Shown here one piece after another: positions 23,098 through 33,275 of a stretch of DNA of 64,000 nt. The stretch comes from Isoetes taiwanensis. Lineage: Eukaryota; Streptophyta; Lycopodiopsida; Isoetales; Isoetaceae. Under the pieces are notes generated by a model. It was not told where the DNA came from. It saw only the letters and a program-made list of their open reading frames with translations, and ran no database searches. The DNA lies in contig JAJEKV010000027.1 in assembly GCA_021234155.1 (NCBI GenBank), positions 5,640,623 through 5,704,622 on the forward strand, written 5' to 3'. The first letter of the stretch is position 1, and each line of letters begins with the position of its first letter. A program made the position numbers and the translations under genes.

Positions 23098-23124
23098 GCC
23101 CACCAACGGTGGGCAATTTTCTAG

Positions 23125-23304
23125 TATTATATAAAGAAAGGTTTTCCCTTTCTTAAGACTTGGCCTTTTTGTAGAAACGTCTCTTTATTCTAATGGTATT
23201 TATCAATTATAGTGTAATTTAATTTATGTTTGACACAAATATGTTCATATTTCTTTCTCTTTCTCTTGCTCCCGACAACCACTCCCCCGAGCACCACTAT
23301 ATCA
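23125..23304 (-). repeat. LTR-N 3' LTR, part 2
   Basis: Continues the LTR after the Helitron and matches 25710-25896 of the right LTR (shared words CTAAGACTTGGCC after indels, and CTCCCGACAACCA). It ends ATATCA next to the pyrimidine tract. Confidence 0.85.
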
Positions 23305-24607
23305 ATTCTTCCCCTTCCCGGGATTGATCATCCTTGATCAAGAAATTATATGGCAAATTAACACAACCCAGTCCATGATTGCGACTCTGATTGAGTCCAC
23401 AATCAGAAATATTCAAGTCCAGCCCTTTAAGCTAAAAATTTATCTAGCCCTTAAGGCTAATTCACAACTTTAATTATTAACAGGCTTTAAGGATATAGAA
23501 GGTCAAGGCGATTAATTACCAAATTGATGCATCTAAAAGATGTTATACTGGATAATAAACACGGGATAAACTGGATCATGCAAGGATATCTCAAAACATT
23601 ACATGACTGCAAAATTCTAAGTTTTAGGTTTGGCTAGGGCTTATTGATTTGGAAAGAATAGAATTGGACACATATAAAGGTGTCGGTTAAAAGGGTAATT
23701 CAATGCAACTGTAACCACTGAAGAACACTCTCCAGCAACAACCAAATCTGGAAAAATTTAGAAAAAGGGTAATCCAATAAAACCACTAGAGATCACACTC
23801 TAGCAACCATCCAAATTTTAAGGTTCAGGCTTTAGAAATTGGATCAAGAAAAGGTTAGAATTTTGGCTACCTGCAAATAAAGCTTATGGCTCATAATTAA
23901 TATCCACTAATTATCGCCTGTAGCAGCATGGCGGATCTGGTATTCTTTGAAGTAGGAAACGAGTTCGAAGATATTTTGGAGTAGTGATTCTTCTAGCCTT
24001 GAGTTGGATGTGCACAAAATAAGTCTGTCTCTCTGGCCTGACTTTCTCTTAAATTTCTACTGAAGCTTCCTTTACCGCATACCCACTTCATCTCTTTAGA
24101 AAAACTCTATCTGCAAATTCTCAATAACAATTCTACCACTCTGCCAATAAATCATTCTCATTCTACTTATGCTGGCTTACTTTTTAAATTGAATTCTCTC
24201 TTGTAGTATACTGCAAGCTAACACATATTCTTTGATCTTATTTGACCGCATCAAATTGATGCAAGTTTCCAAAGAACTTAAAACTGCTGATCTAGCTACT
24301 TAGACCGTCTTCTGAACTCTAGCTATTCTGTTTTTCCATTAATTAAAAAGTTATGTCAGAAATTCAAGCTCCATTCACATGTTGCTGAAAAGTTCAGAGA
24401 ATGCCGATCTCTTCATCAGAAACAAAGATTAGTCCAAGAGAATAATTGCTTTACAGGCTAACTGAATGCATCTATTCTTCAATTAATAGAAATTGCTAGA
24501 TAAATCCATCCATGCTCTAGAATTTCAAAACTAGTTCTAGTTTTTTTAATTGTAAATCTAGATTCCACAGATCCTAGAAAAACCAGAACTATGCTCTGAT
24601 ACCAATT
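23305..24607 (-). other. LTR-N internal region, no genes seen
   Basis: 1.3 kb of AT-rich sequence with no ORF above about 80 codons and no retroelement protein motif in six frames. It holds the polypurine tract at the left edge and the primer-binding site at the right edge. This fits a non-autonomous (LARD/TRIM-like) element. Confidence 0.7.
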
Positions 24608-25896
24608 TGATACGAGTCTGTAATCACTAGAGAACTTCTGCAAAAACATCGTCAAAAGTAGTACAGATAAACACAATAAGTTCACAGATCCACCCATCCG
24701 GGTAAGCTCACCGCCCAAATGGGTTGTCCTTGAGCAAGAGACTTCTAGAGAAACACTGAATTTTGGAATGGAAAAAGAATGGGGAAACTCAAATCAAACA
24801 CTAAAAAATAGCTCCAACAAGCACACAGATTCAAGGATTATGGTTTAAGAGATGGGAATTCAAGATCTATCAATACTCCAATCGACTAGATCTTCAGAAG
24901 GCTTGCAAATCTGGTTTACCGTTGATGCTGGCCAAAGTCAGAGGAACAGAGCAGCCGAAATTGGGCTGTCGTTGCCGATTTGCAGGTATGTCCAACCAAT
25001 TGTTACTGTAGCAACCCAAGAGGTGTCGCCATGTTGTTCACGCGGTGCTCCCCCGACTGGTCGTTGCTCTCCTCCTGTTATATTTTCCATCTGATGCATA
25101 TATGAGCATTGTTTTTTCTTGTGTGAGCGGCTTCGGCAGGCATGGTCTTGGTTGTTGACCCTTTTTGGCACGTCTCGATCTAGCCAGCAAATTTTGCTTG
25201 CTATCTATCCTGATGCTTGGCCCAAACTACGGAAACGAGCTTTTCATCTTGCATGTGGCTGGCTTTTATGGTCAATCTGGAAGAGAAGGAGGTTGTTTAT
25301 CTTTAAGGGCGTAGATACTGCAGATGAGATTGTTCTTCAGTGGGCACAAAATAAAATTGTTATGGCTTACAATTGTTCTTCTCTTGATCAAGAGAAGAAA
25401 GTACTGATCTGGCATACTTACCTTCAGATTCATTCTTTTGCATAGGCAGGTGGTTGTGCTCAGTTGGATCGGTTTGTCCACTGGGATTATAATCCTGTCT
25501 TTGCATTTTATGTTGCTCTGGTTTTTAGTTGGTGAATAAAGCTTGTTGTCCTTCAAAAAAAAAAAAAAAAATATAAGCCTTTTCAAAAAGGCTTCATCCC
25601 TTTTTGACATAATAAGGTTTGGCCTTTAGTAAGATATGCCCCTTTGTTCTTAATAAATGCATGTGCCTTATAATAGAAGGCATTGCCCCCTTTTTTATCA
25701 AGATATCCCTTATTATATAACGAAAGATTTTCCCTTTCCTAAGACTTGGCCTTTTTGTAGAAACATCTCTTTACTCTAATGGTTCTTAGCAACTATAGTG
25801 TAATTTAATGGGTTACAATGTTTGACACAAATATTTTCATCTTTCTTTCTCTTTCTCTTGCTCCCGACAACCATTCCCCCGAGCACCACCATATCA
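24608..25896 (-). repeat. LTR-N 5' LTR, split by LINE-C
   Basis: About 820 bp of LTR plus a 468-bp LINE tail at 25104-25571. Supplies the first 128 bp missing from the left copy. Confidence 0.85.
25104..25571 (+). mobile_element. LINE-C, 5'-truncated L1-type LINE with poly-A
   Basis: 468 bp are absent from the other LTR-N LTR. They encode an L1-type ORF2 C-terminus (zf-RVT region, EHCFFLCERLRQAW near the start, then ACGWLLWSIWKRRRLFIFKG) with a stop at 25443 and a few further codons. A 3' UTR GGTGAATAAAGCTTG follows, then a 17-A tail (25555-25571). An ATATA word lies on both sides. A second copy of the same 3' end is at 35751-35946. Confidence 0.85.
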
Positions 25897-25901
25897 ACAG
25901 G

Positions 25902-26707
25902 CTTCATGCCTCTTCAGAGGGCAGCCCTTGATCACCACATCGTCTACTTTCAGAAGTGGTCAATATGGACGATGCTCGTCTCCCTAGCCTACTTTATGCC
26001 ATAGCAATGGGACTGGAGTGCCTCAAGGCATGCTAGAGGGAAAAGATAGCTCAGTGGCTGTCCAGATGGAATGTGCAGGAGCACATGTGCATACAAGTGG
26101 AAACAGAGGCAAATTGCTATAGCTTGAGGCAATATCTTGATGCTTGCTTCCTCAACAAGCTCTAAGACGCCATCGCCCTTGAACAGGTCAAGACCGCACA
26201 CTACCAACGCCACATAAAACTCTACATTAGAACAGGACCCCCAATGCTACTTGCATGCCCATTTACCTATGAAAAGGCACAGACTTATTGCCTCAATTTG
26301 TACAGGTGCACACTATCTTCGAATCGAGATAGGCAGATGGATTAGGAAGCCATGCCAGGGCAGGCTTTGTCAATGCTGGCAAAAGGAGCCATTGAGGATG
26401 AATGCCATAACCTTCAAAGCTATCCAGCATATGATCAAATCCGGATATGCTATGCTGAGTTGGTCAGGCCTGGCCAGCGGCCGTTACATGTGATATTGAG
26501 CAGGAGTTCCATAGGGATGCTAGGATCATACCTTCAAGAGGTCATGGATATGCAGGAACAGATATGTCCTCCGACATACACTTGACATGTATATATGTAT
26601 ATTTCATGATGATGTATATCTGTTTAGTTTGACAGCAGTCTTAATTACTGCCACAACTTTTCCCTCAAAAACCCTTTGAGATGGGCCTTTTTTTTTTTTT
26701 TTTTTTT
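25902..26707 (+). mobile_element. LINE-D C-terminus and 3' UTR, split by PLE
   Basis: Shifted frames carry the LINE C-terminal region: a GAHYLRIEIGRW stretch (matching IGSHKLQIETGRW in LINE-B and TGSHRLEIEIGRW in LINE-F), then CQCWQK, EDECHN and a final QEVMDMQEQI-like end near 26585. A 3' UTR with CCCTCAAAAACCCTTTGAG leads to a T-run at 26688-26707. Downstream sequence at 35693-35995 continues the pattern seen uninterrupted at 55850-55985, so the PLE inserted in this T-run. At least two frameshifts disable the ORF. Confidence 0.7.
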
Positions 26708-29110
26708 ATTATATTCTAATGCATGGATGCACTCTTATTGGAATGGAATAAATTAATGTTCACCTATGTACTAGCATACCAAGAAGGCTTCAAGGTATGC
26801 CTCTATTCCAGGTAAACACCATAGAATTCGCTGGATACACACTTAAGATATTTATACTACTAAGTTCAAGTTCAATTAGGGTGGACCTTAGGACATTTTA
26901 CAAAATATCCGACTAAAGGAGGCCATACCATTAAAGACCGGATTAGGGCAGAATGCTTCGAGACGATTGCATGCAACCTCGACTGCAGCTGCAAAGCAGA
27001 AGTGCCGGAATTTATGACTGGCTAAAGACCCCAGATATGTGATTTACTTTTCAAAAAATGGGCTTTAACTCGGCGTTTGGTGGGTAGCCATAGTTAGGAA
27101 GATGACCTTGAGCTCTATTCGATACAAACAGGGAATGTGAGGACTGTTTAGAGTCCCTTGGATTCAATAATCTAACTATGGAGAGGGAGAGGGAAGTAGA
27201 AACTTTGATACAAAAGCAGGCTTCAAAGTGATGGATATCTTTGGTTATCCTAATAAAAGGGGAGCTTCAATAGAAGGCCGACTTCCTTCGAGAGAGGAAA
27301 TGCCAAGAATGAGCGGTTTGTGCCCGAGACCCAAGTAGAAGAAGATCTAATTTAGGATGAAGAGGAACAACGTGTATACAAATATCTACACTAAAATAAG
27401 AGTTCTAAATGGGCGAACTACTGTGGCCTAATATTTTGAGTTCTTTAGAAGCATAAGTCACGGTTTATGATCCGCTAAATTAACTGTGTTTCTACAGAAG
27501 GCTGAACACAAGGTTTTTTCTTTACACCTAGCAGGGCTTTGAATGGTGCAGATGCACGAAAGACACAAACTTGTGTCCTGAAAGCTCTTGGGAACTCAGA
27601 TAGCACGCCTAGAATGATTAGACAAATGATATATTCATGTTAGTTCTTTTGTCATTCTTGGATTAAAGTACGGGCTCCATGACCATAAATAATTACGTGA
27701 GCATAAGATAATGTTTAGACTTACTATCCTTTGTTTGATTTCTGCAAGTTTTCCTTTTTGCTTTTACTAAACTGGAGCAGAAGGTACAATGGTTGAAAGG
27801 CGATAAGCCAAGAATACCCTATGTACCTTTTCTGGCCCTTACTGTTTTACCATTCTTATGCTAATTCAAGATCGGTTGGTCGCAGTGCAGTGCGTGGTAT
27901 TCTTCTACTATTGTCCCTTTTGCTTTTCGTATTGGTTTTTGCTTAGAGGAGAACATGGATCAAACAATGGCCTGAATTTTGAGCAAAGGATACAATTGCA
28001 CGAAGTTAATGGATGATGCCAGTGGATAGTTGTCACCACAAGATTACTTCACAGGAACCTTTATACTTTATGCCTTATATCTATTCCGCTGCTATGGTAT
28101 AACAGTTGATAGTTTTCTGCTCTTTATTTTAATGGTTTTCATACAATGAAATCTGAAAATCGTTACACCTTTGATATTAGTAAAAGCCCTTTGTTTTGGA
28201 AATATAAGAAAACTCGGTCATGGACATAAGACCTCATTGTTATGTTAGACCTCAAAGTTTTGAGTGGATCCTGCTTTTGAAAATCTCTTCATGAAATATA
28301 GGATATACTTTCGGAAAAGAATAGCGTGCATAGATGTTTTGTTTAAGCTATTTTCTGTTTATTCCATTAAGCTCTGGCACAAAATGCTTGATATACTGTC
28401 CAAAATGCTTAAAAGCAATATTTGACTCAGTATTAATAAGGATTACTGCTGAATACATTTGAGTCTATTAAATGATAGGGGTAATCATGAAATTTTAATG
28501 GGTTAGACTCTTAGATATGGACAGACCCTTTAAAAATACTAAATGGAAAAATACGGTTATACAATGGTGATTGGACCATAGTAGTAAATGCTACTTGATG
28601 GGTGCATGTTAGAATACTCCACATGCTAAAGTAGGGAATTAAAACCCTATAATATGGGAACTTAAAGAATTCTAATGCCTGTTATGTTTGACAGCTATTA
28701 TATAACTTTTGGATGGTATATGTGCTTAAGAAATGTAGGCTATATTTCCCTTTTACATAAAGGAATTTGATGAGTACAAATTCATGACCTTAATACATTC
28801 GTCATGAATAAGCTTGATGACATAAGGAAAGGTGACTATAATGGTCCAAAGTACAAGCTTTCTTAATGTATAATGTTACACTTGCTGGTCTATTGTCTTC
28901 AGACGAGATGATAGGAACCCATTGATGAACAAGAAAATCTAAAGATTGTTTGATTGGAAATAAATTAAAGTTTTGAGTCTTTTGACCTTGGTTTGATGCT
29001 CCATCTTTAATTAGCTCGATTAAATGTATGGAACGATAAGGCTGTTAAGGGATTGACCGAGACAATTTGAACTGCTAGTAGGGTTGTTGCCTGAACTAGT
29101 TGGCTCCGGG
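26708..29110 (+). repeat. PLE upstream repeat (pLTR), no intact ORF
   Basis: 2403 bp matching 33276-35680. The RGG-rich ORF of the downstream copy is broken here by many small indels and substitutions around 27060-27440. The second half (28140-29110) is nearly identical to its partner. A transcript made from here could splice into exon 29226. Confidence 0.88.
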
Positions 29111-29225
29111 TTTTTTTTAGAAATTTCGTTTCATTGGTCTTACCAGTGTGGCATCACTCCATTTGGTATAAATTTTGAGCATATTGAAGGATTTATGAAA
29201 AGATTCTGATTTACATTGATTTCAG

Positions 29226-30779
29226 GATATTGAGGACTCTCAAGGAGATTACAACATGGAATATATGCCACCAACATGGAACAAAACCCTTGGACCTATC
29301 GGGTATAATGGCAGTAAAATTGCATGCCCAAGCTTGGCTGTACAGACTTTGCTCTCTTGCATAAAAAATCCCAAAGTGCATATGTTACTTCTGGAAAAGG
29401 AAGCACTTAGAAAACCAGAGGAACTGTCAGCTATTTCCCATCTGGGATTCAATGACTGGTTAGCTCTAGTACCCAAGATTAATAAAGCTGGTTCAGAATG
29501 GGATGATGCGCTGAAAGTTATTGAGGATATTTATGATACCTTGCCTGCCACGGTGTACAGCAGAACAATGGAAGAAGACCAGGCCAAAACACAGTTTATT
29601 ACAGGGGTATTGGCCCTTGAGAAGGCAAATAAGGTTAAAAATTCCTGCCTTGGCAACAACATAAGGGAAAAAGGTAAGCAGGGAAGCATTGTTGATGCAG
29701 AGGATGATCCATTTGGTGAATCCCTCCTGTCAGAAGAGGAAAAAATAGCAATGAAAGATAATGTTAGCAAGCTGAAAGGGGAGGTAGATGCAGACTTTAA
29801 CTTCACATTGCATAACTGCCACCTGTTCCCCGTCATTCCAGAACGACTGGTGGAAGGTCACGCTGCATTCTGTAACCAGGGCATTTGGAGAACTAAAAAT
29901 TTCAGTGCCTTGGCCCCAATTAGTAGGGAATCTTGGATCATGCTGGGTGATATCACACCTACCCAAGAGAATATGGCCAGAGCTGCAGCAGAAAAAATGG
30001 AAAAGATAGTGGTCAAAGAAAAGTTCAAACTCAACATTGACCATAGGTTCTTTGACAAGAAATGCGCTAAGGATGATTTTATTTATCTAAGGCAAAAAGG
30101 ACACATGGCATACTCAACTATTACACGTGATGCTTTCTATCTCAAAAGAGTTTGGAGGAGCATGTGCCCCTATTTCAAATGTGTATGCGAGCCCAGGAGG
30201 AAAGGTAATAGTTGCAAGGAGCATATGACATGGCTAGACCATGCGGTCTGGTACATGTTCAACAATTTGGATAGTGTATTTCCTGACATGTCCAATGTGG
30301 CCCAGATGGTTTCAATGAAAAAGTTCCTTAAAACCACGTTAAGAGATGGGATCATTGCATTCCTTTCATATCTGGAAATAAGAGACACACTTATTAGCAT
30401 GACCTCCTTACTTGCTGCTGATCCATGGGCAGATTTCAAGCTAAATTTCCCCAACTGTAGAATGGCAGTGGTATGCGAAAAAAGTATTAAACAGGCTACA
30501 TTCATGCTCAATTTGGAAGGCGGTTCCAGTTACAATACAACTGCCAGAAAGACTAGGCACACGAGAAACCCAACAAATGCAACTGACATGGTAAAGGGAT
30601 ATAATCCCCCTCGGATTACCATTAATCCAACCAAGTCGGGGTCCAGCATTGCTGATAATTCAGATATTGAACAATTGGGGTCCCCTAATCTAGTGGATAA
30701 CTCTGTCACCAAACAACAACAAGTACATGGTCGAAAAATACCTGATGGAGTAGCGCAACAGCTCACTTATGAGAAATAG
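29226..30779 (+). CDS. PLE ORF1 exon, unrecognised protein
   Basis: An open frame of 507 codons from ATG 29256 is also open 10 codons upstream, up to a strong acceptor (CATTGATTTCAG, ending 29225), so 29226 is a likely exon start. The protein has no motif I recognise. It contains an acidic stretch near residue 150, a Cys cluster (MCPYFKCVCEPRRKGNSC, about residues 302-319), and a Thr/Asn/Ser-rich C-terminal tail. It ends TAG at 30777, exactly before a GTATGC donor. Known PLE ORF1 proteins are poorly conserved; nucleic-acid binding is a guess. It is the same strand as the RT exon and 274 nt upstream of it. Confidence 0.6.
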   Translation, partial: DIEDSQGDYNMEYMPPTWNKTLGPIGYNGSKIACPSLAVQTLLSCIKNPKVHMLLLEKEALRKPEELSAISHLGFNDWLALVPKINKAGSEWDDALKVIEDIYDTLPATVYSRTMEEDQAKTQFITGVLALEKANKVKNSCLGNNIREKGKQGSIVDAEDDPFGESLLSEEEKIAMKDNVSKLKGEVDADFNFTLHNCHLFPVIPERLVEGHAAFCNQGIWRTKNFSALAPISRESWIMLGDITPTQENMARAAAEKMEKIVVKEKFKLNIDHRFFDKKCAKDDFIYLRQKGHMAYSTITRDAFYLKRVWRSMCPYFKCVCEPRRKGNSCKEHMTWLDHAVWYMFNNLDSVFPDMSNVAQMVSMKKFLKTTLRDGIIAFLSYLEIRDTLISMTSLLAADPWADFKLNFPNCRMAVVCEKSIKQATFMLNLEGGSSYNTTARKTRHTRNPTNATDMVKGYNPPRITINPTKSGSSIADNSDIEQLGSPNLVDNSVTKQQQVHGRKIPDGVAQQLTYEK

Positions 30780-31053
30780 GTATGCTTTCATTATACAAAA
30801 GTCATTCTTGTATGTTAAATACATGTTTTATTACAGGATTATTATATTCTGTTTGGTTCTAAACCTATTCTTTGGATAAAAACTTATCCTATATGGACTT
30901 TCTAAAAAATTAGAAAGGACCAGTTGTACACTTTTAGCTAACATGCCATTTGCCCATGTTCAGCTATGGAGATTCATGTTTGCTCAGGTGACTAATAGGA
31001 ATACTGTTACATAGGATACTTTAACACACTCACTAAAGTTTTAATTTAAACAG
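30780..31053 (+). other. Candidate intron between PLE ORF1 and RT exons
   Basis: Starts GTATGC, ends TTTAATTTAAACAG, 274 nt, AT-rich with several stops. Both sides are phase 0: the codon before the donor is TAG and the frame after the acceptor runs open from ATT 31054 into the RT ORF, 14 codons before its first ATG. Introns retained inside Penelope-like elements are established for this group. Confidence 0.55.
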
Positions 31054-33120
31054 ATTTGTAGGACCATCCTTAAAGACTGCCAGGGCAGATGGCATATGAC
31101 AGAGTCAAAGGAAAAATGCAAGAAGAAAATAATCCATTGCTTTTTCCTGTCTAAGGTTTTAGACAAAATATGTATCCCGAAAATTATTCATAGACATATG
31201 GTAGAAAAGCTAGGGGATGTTGGGGAGTTGCTTATGGAGGATACTATGTTTTCATGGAGATACACAGAAAATATGAGAGAGCTATGTTACAAACCGCACT
31301 ACATTTTTGTACAAGAAACAGAAGATATCTGCCCTTGTAGAATCCCAGGTCTTAAGAACTTCATTGATGAAAGCATAGGGCACATTAGAAGCACTAATGT
31401 TGACATTGTAAAGAATAGAACCCTACGGGGTTTATTCAGAAAGGGCCTGGGTCATATCCCAAATAGAATGCTCATCTGGAAAGATTTGAAGGCCGAATTG
31501 AATAAAACTTGTGATTCAATATTCGAGCTGCACAGATTTCAGTTTCCCTTCATCCAGGATAATGATAGGGATGAAATTAAAACTGCTGTACTGGAACAAG
31601 TTGGCCAGGAAGTGACAGAAAAACAGAAAATAGACAAAATGCAAAAATTCGCTCTGAACGACTCTCGTGTCATTAATAATCTGGAATGGTTGACTAAAAA
31701 CTTCTATATTTCGGGTGTTGATAAAGCTTAAAACAACCCAGCTTTCATTTGCCCAAAGCATATTAGGGAAATGGCTCTGAAAAGACTGTGTAGTACTGAC
31801 TTTATGCCCATAGGAGCGGAGAATGAAGAACTAAAAAAGGAACTAATTAGGGAGATAAAAAACTGCCTGGAGTTCCCCAGTCTGGAATCAGATAAGCTCC
31901 CCTATCTACTAGGAATCTCTAAAGCTCACAAAAATGATTACCGCTGGATTACTAATGCGCATGGCTCCCTCTACACTGAAATAGCACAAACTATTACTGT
32001 AGTATTGAATTCTATAGTGGAGCTTTGGCCCGAAATTTCAAAGGACATGTGTTCTAATATTTGCACCTTACTGCCCGGGAAAATTAATTTCAACTGGATG
32101 GTAAATTCCATTTACGATGTGGTACTTAACCTACCAGGAAAAATTGAGGAGGTATATGTTGCCGACATCACAAAATGCTATGAGAGCATCCCTATTCAGG
32201 GGGATAAAGGCATTTGCAGAATATCCGAATTGGTGGCAAATGCTGCCTGGTGTTACATGAAGAGTCAAAACAAAAGATATGAACTTTGGATAAAAAGTTC
32301 AGGCAATGGTAAACTGGCAGCAAAGTGGTTCAAGGTAGCTCCACAAGGCAAATGTTGGTCTCATATGAGCAAAAGTAAGTTTGTTCAGGCTAATACCTGG
32401 TTACTTAGCAACTGCCATGTTAAGCTGGGTAACCACCTCTGGAAACAAATCTGTGGAATCCCAATGGGATTTTCTTGTAGCCCATGCTGGTGTAACATTT
32501 ACTTAGCATGGTTTGAAGTCAATTTCATTAAAAACCTTGCCAAACAAGGAAGGTTGGAGGAGATCAGACTATTCAAGTCTGTGTATAGATATATGGATGA
32601 TCTGCTGGCTATTAACTGCCCTAGGATCAATGAGTTCTTAACCAAATGGAGCAAGGGGGCTGAGCATGAACTACAGATATATGATTTACAGGTCCTAGAA
32701 ATTAAGGAGGAAACATACTATTCTGAAAACACACCAAACTGCATGTTTGGCAGCAAAGTAAATTTCCTTAACATGACAATTCAGATTTTCAATAAAGAAT
32801 TTGGACTTTTCCAAACCATGAAGTATGATAAACGGGAGGCATTGCCATTTAAAGCTATGAAATTTGTGCATGCATGTAGCTGCAGGCCCTATTTTCAAGC
32901 TCGAAATGTCATTTTATCTCAGGTCATGCCCTTTATGTACGTGAACTCCAGCCCTATTAAAGCAGCTATGGACCTAAGGGAGTTAATGAATAACTTCATC
33001 AGTAATGGTTTTGATAAACCAGGCATCAAAAGGAGAATTTGTAAATATATTAGAGATGGGCAGTTCCCGGGTCTGAAATATGATACCAGCACACTACTGC
33101 AACTCATCAAAGATCTTTAA
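31054..33120 (+). pseudogene. PLE reverse transcriptase with one internal stop
   Basis: About 688 codons from 31054 (first ATG 31096) to TAA 33118, broken only by TAA at 31729. Around that stop the PLE motif DKA..NNPAFIC is otherwise intact, and the frame continues without shift. RT motifs include the first catalytic Asp (codon 32164), CGIPMG (32452-32469) and YMDD (32590-32601). The C-terminus ends with no GIY-YIG domain. PLE RTs are the sister group of telomerase reverse transcriptase and copy the element RNA at exposed 3' ends. A CAA-to-TAA change would explain the stop (inference). Confidence 0.85.
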
Positions 33121-33170
33121 AGGTACACTTTTCTTTTGGATAACTAAAATAAACTATAGGACGATGGGAA

Positions 33171-33217
33171 ACCCCTACTGTAACAAGTAGGGGTATACCC
33201 ACCCTGTAGTTACAGTA
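33171..33217 (+). other. Possible RNA pseudoknot just after the PLE RT stop
   Basis: Stem 1 is ACCCCTAC (33171-33178) with GTAGGGGT (33187-33194), loop TGTAACAA. The loop bases TGTAAC (33179-33184) are complementary to GTTACA (33209-33214). This is the layout of an H-type pseudoknot. It starts 50 nt after the RT stop and could be a structured 3' recognition element. Pairing is seen; function is inference. Confidence 0.45.
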
Positions 33218-33275
33218 TGAATGTTATTTTAACAGGTTTCAAAATAGTCCTACGGAAGGAGGTAGGATTTTTTTT

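Larger units (their letters stand above)
19563..23124 (+). mobile_element. Non-autonomous Helitron with captured gene fragments
   Basis: The 3562-bp segment interrupts the LTR-N left LTR between A (19562) and T (23125), as Helitrons do, with no target duplication. It begins TCCTATATTATAAAACCG, close to plant Helitron 5' ends. It ends with a 7-bp-stem hairpin (23098-23104 with 23108-23114, loop AAC), then AATTTT and CTAG, the classic 3' end. No RepHel protein is present, so it is non-autonomous. It carries exon-like fragments of host genes (20067-20843, 21070-21190). The termini are seen; the class assignment rests on known Helitron structure. Confidence 0.8.
18972..25896 (-). mobile_element. 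LTR-N, non-coding LTR retrotransposon, minus strand
   Basis: Two long terminal repeats flank 1.3 kb with no coding capacity. The right LTR is 24608-25896 (TGATACGAG to ATATCA). The left LTR is 18972-19562 plus 23125-23304. A Met-tRNA primer site in reverse (GCTCTGATACCA, 24593-24604) touches the right LTR, and a pyrimidine run (TTCTTCCCCTTCCC, from 23306) touches the left LTR, so the element runs on the minus strand. With no gag or pol it would depend on another element. The left LTR lacks the first 128 bp, cut off by LINE-A. The right flank is ACAGG; its partner would lie left of the window. Confidence 0.8.

Noticed and set aside
28814..28830. Hammerhead-like TTGATGA...GAAA in the PLE repeat (also 35384-35400)
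   Set aside because: PLE repeats often hold hammerhead ribozymes, but the essential C of CTGATGA is T, stem II would be one base pair, and I could not find flanking stems I and III.
29531..30766. Minus-strand ORFs opposite PLE ORF1
   Set aside because: Shadow frames of the plus-strand ORF with no motifs.
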